64,000 bases of DNA from the NCBI GenBank assembly GCA_963669155.1, contig OZ022581.1:5470300-5534299 (forward strand). Direction: 5' to 3'. Both the position numbers and the translations under genes were made by a program. Shown here one piece after another: positions 11,761 to 24,289 of the stretch; positions within the stretch are counted from its first letter, which is position 1; every line of letters begins with the position of its first letter. The DNA comes from Arbacia lixula (Eukaryota; Echinodermata; Echinoidea; Arbacioida; Arbaciidae). Below the pieces are notes generated by a model that saw only the letters and a program-made list of their open reading frames with translations, did no database searches and was not told the DNA's origin.

Positions 11761-11831
11761 TTTTCCTTTTGTTTTTCTTTTCTTTCCTCCTTCCCCCTTT
11801 TTTCTGCCATTTTCCCTCCTCCTCCATGCAG

Positions 11832-11906
11832 AGCCAACCAGAGAAAATTGCCAAAAGACTGCAGAGGATGAAAATCCAACACGGCTCAAAACCCTTCAAA
11901 TCCTGA
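11832..11906 (+). CDS. Candidate terminal coding exon, basic C-terminus
   Basis: An unusually strong pyrimidine tract (about 11761-11828) ends in CCATGCAG. The following 24 codons, SQPEKIAKRLQRMKIQHGSK then PFKS, end in TGA at 11904-11906. The peptide is basic and looks like a protein C-terminus. It begins in phase 0. It could be an alternative last exon of the WDR89-like gene, whose body has a possible phase-0 donor near 4233, or the end of another gene whose other exons I did not find. A poly(A) signal AATAAA lies at 12705-12710. It is only 75 bases, so chance is possible despite the good acceptor. Confidence 0.35.
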   Translation, partial: SQPEKIAKRLQRMKIQHGSKPFKS

Positions 11907-12766
11907 ACAGATCTTACCGCGTTGGACTAATCACAAACTTACTACGGACTCTTTTTGTTACATAATCAATGATAATCACGATCAAGAAGATTGGATTATT
12001 CTCTGACAAACCCTCTGCTTTTGTGTGTGTGCATGTTGCTGTACATTTATAATGCAAGTACATGTATCTGTATGCAGTATTTGTGCATATTGAAATATTT
12101 AGAATGTATGTGTTTGTTTGGAAGACTGTCTGTGTTGTGTAGTACATAAACATTCAAAGAAGAATTGGTTTTAATTGATTTTATTTTGATAGCAGATCAC
12201 ACAGTTTAGGATTAATGGATTAATCCTAGAGTTCATTCCTAATTCAAAATGAAGATTGGTAATCTGTTCTTGGGTGCTCATTTTTTAAAGTGTGTAATTA
12301 AGATTTAAGATGTCAAGACATGATTCAAGTTTGTTTCATTTTCTTTAGTTCAATAGGGGAGTCATGAAATAAGAAATGCTGCACTATGTCAAATGTAAAC
12401 ATTTCATTCATGAGATTGGACAGACCATTCGATGATATGGATTGAAAATGATGCATTAATTTGGTCTCGTATGTAATTCTTTTGCCATGATACACAGTAG
12501 ATTTGCATTGTTCAGAAAGGTGTTTTGCATAATGCATCAACCATCACCTTCCCTGTGTGATGGATTCATGTGATATATTTCTGGAATTGTGAGGGTCTAG
12601 TATCTCACAGTTCAACCAGAGACTTTTAGCGTAATGCATTCACAACAACGTTGACTGCGCTGACATAGGGAGGTAGAATGCACTTCCACTTCCCTGCGTC
12701 CATTAATAAAGATTGGTTACCTGACCTTTCAAATTATTGAAAAATATGTAATGCTTTTTTAAGAGT

Positions 12767-13690
12767 ATACCAAGATTGCCTGTCCCCCCCCCCCCCCCCC
12801 CCCCCAAGGAAGGTCTTCACTATTTGTTTCATTGAAAGTTGTGATTTCTTCTTCTTTCTTTTGGCTGAAACTGGATTCATTCAATCATGCAGACTTGGTG
12901 CTGATTGCAATTTTAAAGGGAAAGTCCTCCCTGAAGATAATTTGGTTTCATTCAAAGTCGGAACATAACATATAAGTGAAGATTTGACAAAAATCCGTCA
13001 GAGTATAAGAGTATAATGATCTTTTAGATTTTTGATTTTCTCACGTCTTTTTGCGAGAAGCTCTCTTATATGTTGTGTGCTGTATGATATTCCATAAATC
13101 AATCTCTTTATGTTTTTGGTGAAGGAATAATTTTTTTTTCATGGAAGTATGTGTGTAAAAATGTATTTCTAATGATGTATCAAATGCACTGATAAACAGA
13201 TGCATATCCTTTTGAGAAAATCAACGTTTTCCAAAAAATTAGTGCACAGCATATGTGAGAGCACCTCGCACATGACGTCACAAAATCAAAATTTCAAAAT
13301 ATCATAACATTTTGATCCTGTGGCAGATTTTCATCAACCCTTCACTTATGTATCTTTCACGTTTCTGCTTTTATTTAAACCAACCTAATTCTAGGGTGAA
13401 CTATCCTTTTAAGAATATGGCAAGATGATCTGTCTCTCCTAAGAGGGAAGGTCTTCACTTGCTTCAATAAAAGTTGTGATTTCTTTTGTTTGTTCTCCTG
13501 AAGCTAGATTGATTTAATCATGTAGCTTTGGAGCTGATTGCAAATTAAAGAATATGTCAAGATAACCTTTTCCCAAAGGAAAGAACTAATTTGTTTCAAT
13601 GAAAGTTGTGATTTCCTTTGTTTGTTTTCCCCTGAAACTTCATACATTCGATCAAGCAGATTTGGAGCCAGTGTTGTTGGAGCTGCTTCC
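12767..13690. repeat. Tandem array, about 135-bp unit, split by a MITE
   Basis: Three units share AAGGTCTTCACT, AAAGTTGTGATTTCTT and GAGCTGATTGCAA or close variants. They start near 12767, 13411 and 13549. The second and third are adjacent. The first is separated from the second by the TTAA element at 12913-13412. A run of about 22 C sits in the first unit (12784-12805) where the others have TCTCTCCTAAGAG or TTTTCCCAAAGG. Confidence 0.75.
12913..13412. mobile_element. TTAA-flanked MITE, family 1
   Basis: The element lies between TTAA at 12913-12916 and TTAA at 13409-13412. Its ends are AGGGAAAGTCCTCCCTGAAG and TCTAGGGTGAACTATCCTT, inverted copies of each other. The interior shares GACAAAAATCCGTC and TCATCAACCCTTCACTT with the other family copies and has no coding frame. 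The flanking tandem array gives the empty site: the next unit has an uninterrupted TTAA at 13544-13547 in the same context. This fits piggyBac-type TTAA target duplication. Confidence 0.85.
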
Positions 13691-13850
13691 AAGTGTTTTT
13701 GAACCCCCGACCTAACAAAGCAGTCAACAGCAACATACCAGCGGGCCAGGCTGTTTGAAAAGAGGCAGGCAGAGGTAAAAGAAAAGGATGGAGAGGAAGT
13801 AGGAGAAGAAGAAGAAGGTACTCGGGTTGAGGAGTGAGCACTGAGGATGT

Positions 13851-14597
13851 GGATAGACAAGATGTTCAACATTGGCCCTTATTCTCAACAGCAGTCTAAC
13901 ATACCGGTAGCACCCTTATTGGATAGACAAGATGTTCAACATTGGCTCTTATTCTCAACAGCAGTCTAACATACCGGTAGTACCCTTATTACCCTTTTTC
14001 TACACTGGATGGTCTTAACCCTACCTATAATACGGGGTCAAGCTTGGACCACTTTCTGTTCACATTAGATTTTACTAAAGTGGGCTAGCCCTACCAATAG
14101 TATGGGATTATTTGGCCCTGCAAAAAAGCAGGGCTAACCCCACAATTGCAGTACCAAGCCATACCATTCAGGGCTAAGAGCTGAGGTGTAAACAGAAACA
14201 AAAACTAGTCCAGGGCTAAGGAAAGCACTGCTAAGCTTGCAAGGTGGAAACACAGTGACCAATCAGGTAATGCACAAAAGGCTTGTTACCTTGATGCGGA
14301 GTGGTAAAGAGCGCATGTGCAAGACGTACACTCATAAATATTCATAAGCTACCTAGAAAGTCCCGGGCTAATGATTTTGAACGTGAACATCATGGATTTA
14401 AGAATGGGTTTAAGAAAATAAGAATGCCAGTCACTCACCATAGTAATTTCATGGACAAAAGCACCCAGGTAGTCATGGTGATGATTCTGTGGTTTAAAGT
14501 CATAAATTTTGCAACAGAATGACATAGTTTACATTTCACACCCCATAGTGTTATTGCGGACATTAAGTTCAACCTCTGTTAAGAATAAGGGCCAATG
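13851..14597. mobile_element. TIR element with a duplicated left end
   Basis: The left end TTGGCCCTTATTCTCAACAG (13872) is inverted at the right end (CTGTTAAGAATAAGGGCCAA, 14578-14597). A 70-bp segment including the left end is duplicated in tandem (13851-13920 and 13921-13990), with a one-base difference in the left-end copy. The interior has repeated GGGCTAA/TTAGCCC-type motifs. A 73-codon open frame at 14301-14522 resembles nothing I know. It is probably a non-autonomous DNA element. Confidence 0.6.
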
Positions 14598-16380
14598 GAG
14601 ATATGAATGTGTCTTGTCCTTATGACAAACTGTGCAATAAATGCACCTTCTGATCAGGTTTACAGTATTCCTTCTCTTCCTCACTTCACATTTTTTCAGG
14701 CCAGTTACACCATTTCAAATTATTTAATGGAAACATTTAGAACACGACAAAACGGATGGGGGGAAATGCTCATTTAGGCCAACTCCCTCTTGCCTATAAT
14801 GGATTGGATGATTCTTTATGATTACAAGCCAGTATGTAGACTGGATCATTATACAGATAAACCTGTCAATGTAGACCACTGTCAATAAAGACCACCTGTC
14901 AGTAAAGGCCACTCAACTTGCATCCCTTCAAACATGTGTGCATGCATTTGCACCTGACTGTAAAGGCCACCTGTTTACAAGATCTATCTGGCTCTAGTGC
15001 AGTGGCTTCTATAAACATGTTGAACTGTATTTCAAGTGACTCCTTCCATACAGAGAGACAGAAATATGGAACATTGAAAAGACAAACAATTGTGTGTGAT
15101 AATCACTGTTAGAGTGAAGGCATGGTTAACTATCTTTCATCATGAACATCTTCATGATTTGTTTAGATATTTGTTTATGGAATTTAAGAGTATAATGCCA
15201 CATTTTTGAGTTGTATTATGCTTCATATTCTATCAGAAAGCCATTATACATATTAAGGTTATTCTTTTTTTCCTGCTTAATCATGATTGGGAAAAAATAA
15301 TTGTTCATTAATAGCACAATGCTTAGGTTATTGCATTTTTTTAAGGGTACTAGGAAACTAAGGAGGTGAAAGAAATACATATCAGGAAGAAAAACTGAGA
15401 CAAGAATACAGCAAAAAGGAATGGTGTTCATTAAAAAGATGATGAGAAAATGGTAGTTTATTCATGCAGTGCGTACTGTAGACTAGACACATATTCAAGC
15501 TAATGTGAGATAACATCAACATTTGTATATTTGCATAACCACTTGTATGTTTTGATACTAGTTATGTTTCTATGCTATATATTATTCATTGAACATACCA
15601 CAGGACGTAGCCACCGTACCTAATGACAATGATTATTTGTGAATTGGGCTTCATGAGGGACGTGAGTCACAATCATGGATCAAATTCTGTTGTCATGAAT
15701 CAGTTTGAAATAATGCTTCGGTTTCAATGCGAAACAGATTTTGATGAATGATTAGATTGTGGCAATTGGTATAGAAAATGCATTATCCAATTGATGTGCA
15801 TCACATATTTAAAAACCACAATGCAATACATTTAAGTATAAGAATGAATGGAAAGGAACAATTAAGCAATATATATTTCCAACTGTTTTAAATTCTGCTT
15901 GATATATTTTAGTCTTGGGCCCCTACATTGTCTTGTAAGGACTGGAAGATTATTAAAAGAGGAACTGCTAAGAAATCAAAGGGTGTTGTATTCAACAGTG
16001 TACAAAGTCTAAAGCTTTAACGTTCTTCTAGTTCTCATCAAGTTCATCTATAATGCCCTTCCGGCTTTCAAACATTTAGATCTGGCCTATTATACTGGCA
16101 CTCAAATGTATAGTCAGATCAAAAATCTGATTAAGCGCAATAGAGGGAGCATACATTGTATTTTAAAAACATATTTTGAATATTATATTGTCAACCAGAT
16201 AAATCAAGCATTGCGTGCTGTCGTTCCTGTTTGAGCGTTTAGTTTGGGGGCTTTTTTGTATACTTTATACAGCACATTTTCATAGAGTGGATGCCATAAT
16301 TAGTCGGCTCTATTTGGTTGTCTATACATTGAGTAATAAAGAGGTTTGTGCCATATGTCATCCTTTTCTCATGTATCTTA
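14598..16380. other. Interval without a recognisable gene
   Basis: AT-rich. A short region at about 14860-14960 repeats phrases like AAAGACCACCTGTCA and AAAGGCCACCTG. A similar accent appears near 52240-52400 and may be the trace of a dispersed repeat. I see nothing else supportable. Confidence 0.45.
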
Positions 16381-16740
16381 TTAAAGATGGCCCATCCCTT
16401 TTACAAACATCTGCAAACTTTATAAAGTTTGCACATATTTAGCATGTATCTTTGGTATACCAACTGTGAAATTTTAAGGTCAGATGTACTACAACTCCTG
16501 TAGAATGAACGAAAATCTCGATTTTATTTTTTTGAAATTACGACTATTTTCGTGGTAAAAAAATACTTTCGTGGTACCAAAAAAAAAAAGTTTGATCAAT
16601 TATCAAAGATTATTTCCTCAAACCCGAATAATACGCTCTGTCGATTCCAGGGAAAGGTTATATTGCCACTCTCTCTGAAATGATGACAAAGTCAGGGAAC
16701 TTTCAGAATTAGGTCTGCAAAAGGGATGGGCTACCTTTAA
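16381..16740. mobile_element. TTAA-flanked MITE, family 2A
   Basis: Flanked by TTAA at both ends. The left terminus is AGATGGCCCATCCCTTTTAC and the right terminus GCAAAAGGGATGGGCTACCT. The interior includes GGTCAGATGTACTACAACTC and GATTCCAGGGAAAGGTTATA, matching the copy at 43803-44150. No frame codes for a transposase, so movement would need an enzyme supplied from elsewhere. Confidence 0.8.
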
Positions 16741-17784
16741 GCATGGTCAGACTTGGGGAATATTACTGATATATTTGTTCCTGGTTTTATGAATCTTTAA
16801 GTTATAAAGGCACAGTCACACTGAATACAATCAAATGAAGACATAAAAATCCTTATTTTTGGCGACTCTTGGGCATGATCCATAATGGATTGCACACCCT
16901 ATACACATCAAGTGCTACAATTTGGTTCAAGGTACAAAAAAAAAGAAGAGACTTGATATAATGTCAATATGCACAATACTGGGAAACAAATGATGTTGTA
17001 ATGTCCAATACAAAATGTCTGAATGCCGATATGTTTTACATGTGTTTCAATTCACCATAATGTGGAAAATAAGTTCTGTTATATACCCATTATCAGAATG
17101 TTCATATTGTTTACATTTGTCTGAAGAAGATTTGGAAGTTCTATTATACTTTGTCATTTATATATACAGTATGAATGCATTCCATGTCTCTGTCATGTCA
17201 ATTAAACTGAAAAGTATTACCACTTCATGTAGAGATGTAAGTAGTGTACATTACTTAACCAAACTTTTTATATATTTATATATATGTGGTCAGGTACAAA
17301 TGAAAGAAATATTCATGTATTAGAAATAGTTTTATTAGCATATGTATGACATCAATAGTCATTGACTGATAGTATTCTTTCAATACATAATGCACTATCG
17401 TACCATTGAAATATGCATGAATATTACATTGTGAAATATATGCAGACATATTTTAGATTCTCTCTGTGGTGTATTTGTATACCAGTAAATGTTCTAGAAC
17501 TGCAGATATCACATATACTTTACACTTAGCATCAGATTGGACAAACTATGTAACAATCTCCAATCACTGTATTTTAGTGTACATGTACCCTATGATTAAC
17601 AGCAAGATTTTGTTAAACTTATGTTAGCTATTCTTCAATTGAAGATATAATTGCTCATTCAATTTAAAGTTATTTATGCCAGCTGACCTATAATATGATT
17701 AGATTTTTACCTATTGTTTCCGAATTCCAACAGCGCATTCATGGATATACAAGTAAACTGTATCATCATTTATGACATGTTTTT

Positions 17785-18443
17785 GTCTCGCCTGAACGAA
17801 GTTCGGTAGAGACCTAGTACTGTAATCAATTTTCCTGTTAGTCTGTTTGTCTGTTACAAAAATGTTACAGTTTTTCTTTAACTTGCTCTCATTTCTTTAT
17901 TTCCATATCAATTGTGATCAAATTTGATACAAATGATCCTTGGGTAATACCACATGTGCTGTCATGAGGATGATGGGGTCTAAGGTCATCTAGGGGTCAA
18001 AAGGTCAAATGATATGAAGCCATGTGCATAATTTTTCTCAAAGTTTTCATTTGACTTGCTCTCAATTCTTTATTTCTGCATCAGTTGTGATCACACTTGG
18101 TACAAATGATCCTTGGCTAATACCACGTGTGTCTTCATGAGGATGATGGGGTCAAAGGTCATCTAGTTGTCAAAAGGTCAAATGATATGAGGCCATGTGC
18201 ATCATTTTTTCTCAAAGTTTTCATTTGACTTGCTTTTATTCCTTTATTTCTGCATCAATTGTGATCACACTTGATACAAATGATCCTTGGGTAATACCAC
18301 AAGTGTCTCTTCATGAGGCTGATGGGGTCAAAGGTCATCTAGGGGTCAAAAGGTTTGAAAAAAAATACATGTATAAAAAAAAAACTTAGCACTGTTTATC
18401 AATTGTGAAATCAGGCGAGACTTGTGGTTCACGAACCACCTTG
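17785..18443. mobile_element. Satellite-cored element with hairpin ends (Helentron-like?)
   Basis: The left end is a hairpin, GTCTCGCCTGAAC then GAA then GTTCGGTAGAGAC. The core has three tandem units of about 172 bp, recognised by the phrases ACTTGCTCTCAATTCTT (or ACTTGCTTTTATT), CAAATGATCCTTGG and GATGGGGTCAAAGGTCATC. The right end is GGCGAGACTT, then a perfect hairpin GTGGTTC-AC-GAACCAC, then CCTTG. Hairpin-then-CTTG ends with a tandem-repeat core recall the non-autonomous Helentron-associated elements of invertebrates. The class assignment is inference. A relative sits at 50705-52174. There is no coding capacity. Confidence 0.6.
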
Positions 18444-20218
18444 TTTTTTTTACCTCATTTTCATACTTCCTTAAATCAAGAGATCAAATGCAGATCTTGG
18501 AAGTAGCAGCCATTGGAGTTATGGGAAAACTTAGGTTTCTATATCAATCCCTCTGCTGTCATTTCTCAAGTTTACTTCATGTTGTATTTGTTAGGACTGT
18601 TTGTTATTGCAAGATCTTGATTATAACCTCACAAAGTTGTCAAGTTAATCTCCTTCATAAATAGTTGATTAAAAGAGTGTAATTATTGTTAAGCTGGTCA
18701 GTGTCCACCTGCTTTTCTTGGAAATATTTTGAATGATCCTTAACCTATCGTATGCAATGCAAGTTTGTTCTCTTTACACATTTAGATAAACATGTTTTAA
18801 TATTTTTTTTTACATTTTTAGATTTAAATTGTTTTGCTATAATTTATATTTTGAAGGACTCCCACAAGTTTGTTTGGGGCTTAAGAAATAACGATGTGTG
18901 TGAATTGCTGATAACTGGCTGTAGAACTTTGTTAACAAATGTGAAATGTGGGATTTATTTTCCTCTCAAAAGTGATTGTATCTTAGATTACCATTGTGTC
19001 ATGTATCATAACTAATCTTTATTTTATTTGTGCAAACACTTGCATGTATATCTCTTATACATGTGCAGTAGGTTTTTTTTCTTGAAAAGGTTGTACTATT
19101 AACTCTTGTGAAATTTTAAAAAACGACAACCAAATAATACAAAAATGTTGAACATTATGTTCTGTTCAGCATTGTTCTCAATGTAATAATACAATTATCA
19201 CTCTAACTGTATTAAGTGATTGTTTAAACTATTCTTATCCCATTTTCCAGATATGCTTGTTGTATGCATCTTCAAATGTTAAATGAATAACATGATACAT
19301 TGCAGAGCAGAGCATACAGTATGTGACCACTCAATAATTCTCTCAGTATTAGCAGAAATTTGTATATACAATTTCTAATATTTTTAGATATTTCACTTGA
19401 TATGATTTCTTTTTTGTTCTTGTTGTAGTTTCTTTTTTCTAATTGTCCTTTGACCATTATCTAAATGTATACAGCAATGTTGATCGGACCACACGATGTC
19501 AATTGGAAGAATTCAAGGAATTTGATTTTTATACCAAAGCTTAAGCTGAAAACAAAATATCTAGTAGACATACTGGAGACAAGTCCGCGCAGATCCGATT
19601 TTGAACAATATTCATTACGATATATTTAGGGTGATAATCATGACAAATGTATGAAATCTGATCAAGGGCGTCTTTTTGCCAACTGAAAGGCCGATGGTTT
19701 GAACATTTCCTGAGTAGGTAGTACAGAGTTGCAATGATGACTTTTTATCAGATACTCTGAAGGTACGTTCAGATGGGAGCAGTTTGCTGCTATCACTTGC
19801 ATTAAATAGCCCTATTCTATTTTATTGACGGGCCTTCTTTTTTAGACCACTATCATTTAAACATGTACAAGAAATCTTACTATGTTCTTGCTTTACCATG
19901 ACAGAAGACATAAAAAATATTAATTCAATGTTTGTCAAGTAGAATGTTTTATTCCATTTTGTTGAAAGAAAATAGTCTAGCAGAAAAAAAAACAAAATTG
20001 GGCAGACAAAGTTAACATATATAGAAATATGTTTTTAAAAAGAAATTCGGAAGATGTGAAAGAAAATAAATTGAAAAATTGAAAAAACTCTATACATGTA
20101 ATTTGAATCCAGTCAACAGGAAGTTATTTTTTGTAGAAACTTTGAAACCAATCAATATGAATTTTGTTTATGTCAAGAAGACTTACAACATGCTTTCCTA
20201 AACTGAAATAAACAGTCT
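18444..20218. other. Interval without a recognisable gene
   Basis: AT-rich DNA with several A and T runs. Open frames here are short, hydrophobic and AT-driven. I see no repeat ends, splice pattern or RNA gene that I can support. Confidence 0.45.
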
Positions 20219-20837
20219 GGGGCGGTATTCCGAAAACGAACTTAGGAAAAATTTTATTGTATCTCAGGGACTTAGGAAAAATTTTATCTTTTGGTATTCC
20301 GAAAAGCCAACTTACAATAAAAGATAAAAATTTTATTCAAATGAGCTAGAGATAAAATTTTTATGTAAATGAGCCTCCGAGATAAAATTTTTATGCAAAT
20401 GAGCTAAATCGGTATTCTGAAACGCACTTAGGAAAAAAAGTTAGGATAAAAGATAAAACTGCTCCCAAGCAATTTTATCTCCAGACGTACGCGCCTAGGC
20501 CCATAGCATTACGTGCAAAAATAATTCGCGCATTCAACTTTTTGCACAAGGGCGCGTCAAATGCAATAAGGCGCGCTGATAGACATTGATGCGCAATGTC
20601 CCTTTCAGTTTCATGACATCACACCATCAACTTAATGGTGTTAATGTATGCAAAATACATGAAAGGACGTTTATTACTGGCTGTCTCTGGGATAGGAGCG
20701 CAGTGCATGCGCTCATTAATATTGGTTAAAATCTTCCTAAAATATTTTTCGGAATACCAAAGATAAAATATTTTAAGGACATTGTAACTTCGGGGAGATA
20801 AAATTTTTATCTCTGTGGATTTTCGGAATACCGCCCC
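20219..20837. mobile_element. TIR element with GGGGCGGTATTCCGAAAA ends
   Basis: The left end GGGGCGGTATTCCGAAAA is matched by the right end TTTTCGGAATACCGCCCC, an 18-bp perfect inverted repeat. The interior is itself made of repeated short blocks: AAAATTTTAT(C), GATAAAATTTTTATG and ACTTAGGAAAAA recur many times and are mutually inverted. A CpG-richer centre (about 20470-20580) breaks the AT-rich blocks. No protein frame is present. It is a non-autonomous DNA element. Confidence 0.75.
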
Positions 20838-22117
20838 TGTTTTTTAGGAAATTGGAAGAAATTATAAGGAATGTTTATGGAGTGGTTTTGAAGACAGATC
20901 TTTGTTCTTTGTTAAAAACACACCTCATTCACATAATTAAAATAATAATGATGTTTTAACCATTGCATTTTGGAATATATACAAAATGAAAATAAGACAC
21001 AAGTCGGGTGTAGATCACAGATATGTTAAGTTATGGTATATGTTTTTGAATGAAATGAAGATTCATGTAGAAATTAACAAAGCACTGAAGAAAGAAGGAA
21101 AGAAAGTGTTCTATCAGTTACTATAGAAAAGCTGAAATTCTACATTTAGTTTAAGATTAATGTGTGTTAATGAAAATGTTATTACGTTCAAGCGAAAATG
21201 CAGAAATTAATTGTTTTGATCTTGAATAAATAACTGTTTCAGGTGAAAGAGAAAAAAATGACAGAAGACATTGATGTCAAACAGACAGGGGTCAAGTGGA
21301 AGCAGCAATCTTTTCAGAGTGAATGTACCTCGATGATTTTTCTGTGTACAATCAATTCAAGTGCTCAATTCCAAAATTGGCTCAGTTCATTTTCCCTGAA
21401 GATCGTTCCCAGTGCACTGGTCAGCTTAGAAACCTGCTGCCATGACTACTGAGTATTACTATTCAGGGAAAAGAAGAGAAGCAATTACAGATTCATAGTT
21501 TGCATTAGGATTAGGATTTTCCTTTTCCATGGTTGCCAGTATAGATAATGTGAGTGTAGAAAGATGGGGCTATATTCATGAAAACTCACTAGTTAGTTGC
21601 TTTAGTGTATTCTCTTATATGCATTTTTAGTAACTAACTAGGATAGTGAGGATTTGTCAATATGACCCCTGTGGATCTACTCTAGCATTGTTTGGAAAGG
21701 GTACTTCAATGTCATGAAATGTTAAGATTAAACCAAAGACAACAGCAGATGCATGATGTACCCACAAGAACCCCATGATACTAACCTTTATGTTACAAAT
21801 GGTACTTTAACCATGCAGGCAATATAAACTAGATATTTCATATTAGGGAGAAATATGTGACAAATGATTTCACTTTTTTCTTTCGCTTGTGACTTTCATT
21901 TTTGTACAGAGGGATTACTTGAAAGCATCGTCAATTTGAAATAAACCATTTAAACTTGTAAAATATTGAACTGTGTTTTGTGTATTTAGTTAATGTGCAA
22001 TGAGAGGTATTTGAGCATTGAAAGTGGCATGGCTAATTAACTTGGTTGGTTTTGTGAGACAAATATTGCTTAAACCAGACTGTTGTAATCATGATCATAC
22101 TATGCCTGTATGGGTGT
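20838..22117. other. Interval without a recognisable gene
   Basis: AT-rich DNA. The only sizeable open frame (21243-21452) is not recognisable and lacks splice support. Confidence 0.4.
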
Positions 22118-22193
22118 GAATGAGTGTGTGGGTTTGTGTGTGTGTGTGTTTGTGTGTGTGTGTCTGTGTCTGTGTGTGTGTCTGTGTGCGTGC

Positions 22194-22247
<54 letters not shown>
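22118..22247 (+). repeat. (TG)n microsatellite
   Basis: Runs of TG with occasional TTTG, TCTG, TGCG and TATG interruptions end in a pure (TG) tract. Cys/Val-rich open frames through it are repeat artefacts. Confidence 0.95.
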
Positions 22248-22248
<1 letters not shown>

Positions 22249-22615
22249 GTTTCATAAGATACAGCTGTTTTGTTGGATATTTTCTATTTCATTGTTGACT
22301 ATACTGTGGGAAGTTTACAAGATGTGATTTCATCGTAAGGAAATTTACCTTTGGTTTAAAAAAAACACCAATTGTGTAATTATTGAGGATAGAATCATTC
22401 TTTTTTATGTTGGGTTTCATTATCAGAGATCAGGAAGTTTGAGAAAAGGCAGTTTGTGAATTGTGAACTAAATTATGTAGATTTCATTAGGTTCATTTGG
22501 TCTTACGAGAACACGATTGTAAATGGCAGTAATTCCTTCTCAGCCAGTTCCATACAGCCCTCATAGGAATGGTGTGTATTACCAGTGCAAAAATGCCTCA
22601 TTGGCACATGATGAG

Positions 22616-23114
22616 TTAAAGCGACAGTTCAACTTGAAGTTATTTTGGTTTCAATTATAGGAGACACACGGAAGAAATATATCAGTGAAGGTTTGAAGAA
22701 AATCGGTCAAAGGAAAAGAAAGTTATTTGATTTTAAAGTTTTTATTTTGTGTCTTCACGTGCGAGATGCTCTCACATACATGTACTACTTATCCTCAAAT
22801 TGCTTCGTATTTATGTTCTTTGATGAAGGAATGCATTCTTTTCATAGCGATATTATGTAAAAAAAAAAAAAAAAAAAACATCTGTCTAATGATATTTCAA
22901 AGGTACGGGTGAGATGGAAAATATCCTTTTAAGAAAATAGGACGTTTTCCCAAAAGATTGTACACGTGTCGTCACAAAACTTGAAAATCAAATAGCTTTC
23001 TTGTCCTTTGACCGATTTTCGTCAAACCTTCACTTTTGTTTCTTTCATGTGTCTCCTTTTATTGGTCTCCTTTTATTGAAACCAAAATAATTTCAGGGTG
23101 AACTTTCCCTTTAA
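22616..23114. mobile_element. TTAA-flanked MITE, family 1
   Basis: TTAA at 22616-22619 and 23111-23114 enclose ends AGCGACAGTTCAACTTGAAG and TTTCAGGGTGAACTTTCCCT. Length (499 bp) and layout match the copy at 12913-13412 (500 bp). An A-run of about 20 lies at 22859-22878. There is no coding function. Confidence 0.82.
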
Positions 23115-23389
23115 TAATCAGACACGTCTCGGGGAGCCAAGTATCTTGCATGACTGGAATACTGGGGAACATCACATCACAAACTTTATTGAAGAGTTAA
23201 GGCACATTGCAATCATTTAGTTATTATGTCATAATTATCCCCATAAAATTGACATTGAATTTAATTTACACATTTGACATAACTTCCATCCAAACAATAT
23301 GATTTTGATAATGGGTTAATAACAGGGGGCGTGCGGCGATCTAATAGACCACAGTTTGGCCCACTCGATTCCAATAGGTAACATGACGC

Positions 23390-23495
23390 AAATTCTTTTG
23401 CCATTTGCTTGCCCAACAAAGCACCACCCGCCATGGCGTTACCTGTTGAAACTGGGTAGGCCAAACTCTGTGTAGAGTTGCGTCTGTGATGGACC
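23390..23495. repeat. Dispersed repeat, copy 1
   Basis: The block has ATTCTTTTGCCATTTGCTTG, CCCAACAAAGCA, TTGAAACTG and CCAAACTCTGTGTA in this order. The same blocks recur at 40616-40710 in the same orientation with moderate divergence. The open frames on the minus strand across 23261-23892 overlap this repeat and are not credible genes. Confidence 0.55.
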
Positions 23496-24031
23496 AAGTC
23501 CGAGAATCTAATTCTCGTCCCTTTACTTATTTTGTGAAAGTGGGGTACACACCTTAATGAACTAGCATGCAAAGTCTTATGACAATCAGTCGAGTTCTGT
23601 CCGAGACTTGCCTCGACCAACTCCTCAAACAAGAACGACCAAACAAAGAATGACGCAGCGGTCTTGAAATCTCCCAAGCTCTATTCACATTTTGCTGTGA
23701 GAATAGAAAAGAACCCCATCGGTAAATATAGCCTCCTCTCCCCCCTTTGTTCCGAATTTGAATAACAACGGCCCGTCCCATCCACAAAGCACCTCCGTTG
23801 CCCTCTTGCGTAACCAGCTCTTTTCTTGGGCACCCTCTATCAAAGAAGTGTCCCCCTTTCTCACCGCTTGATCTCTGAATAGAGAAAATCAATGGTCCTT
23901 TCTTGGTCGCTCGCAGCCAACAAAAGCAAGAGGGATTTGGTCGACATTGTCGAGAGGGGAAAATTGAAAAGAAATCTCGTTTTTCTTTACCGTTTATGTG
24001 TTTGTTTCATCCCCCAACTATCTCTTGCTCC

Positions 24032-24033
24032 TT

Positions 24034-24083
<50 letters not shown>

Positions 24084-24234
24084 GCTATCTCTCTCTCTCT
24101 CTCTCTCTCTCCCTCTCTATCTCTCTCTCTCTCTGAGTGTGTGTGTGTGTATGTGTGTGTACGTATGTTTGTTTCTCTCAGTTTATTTCTGTCTCTCATT
24201 GTCTCCCCCCCTCTCTCTTTCTCTCTCCCCCCCC

Positions 24235-24289
<55 letters not shown>

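Noticed and set aside
23261..23892. Two overlapping minus-strand frames of 138 and 112 codons
   Set aside because: They overlap a dispersed repeat also present at 40616-40710, which does not keep the frame, and contain no known motif.
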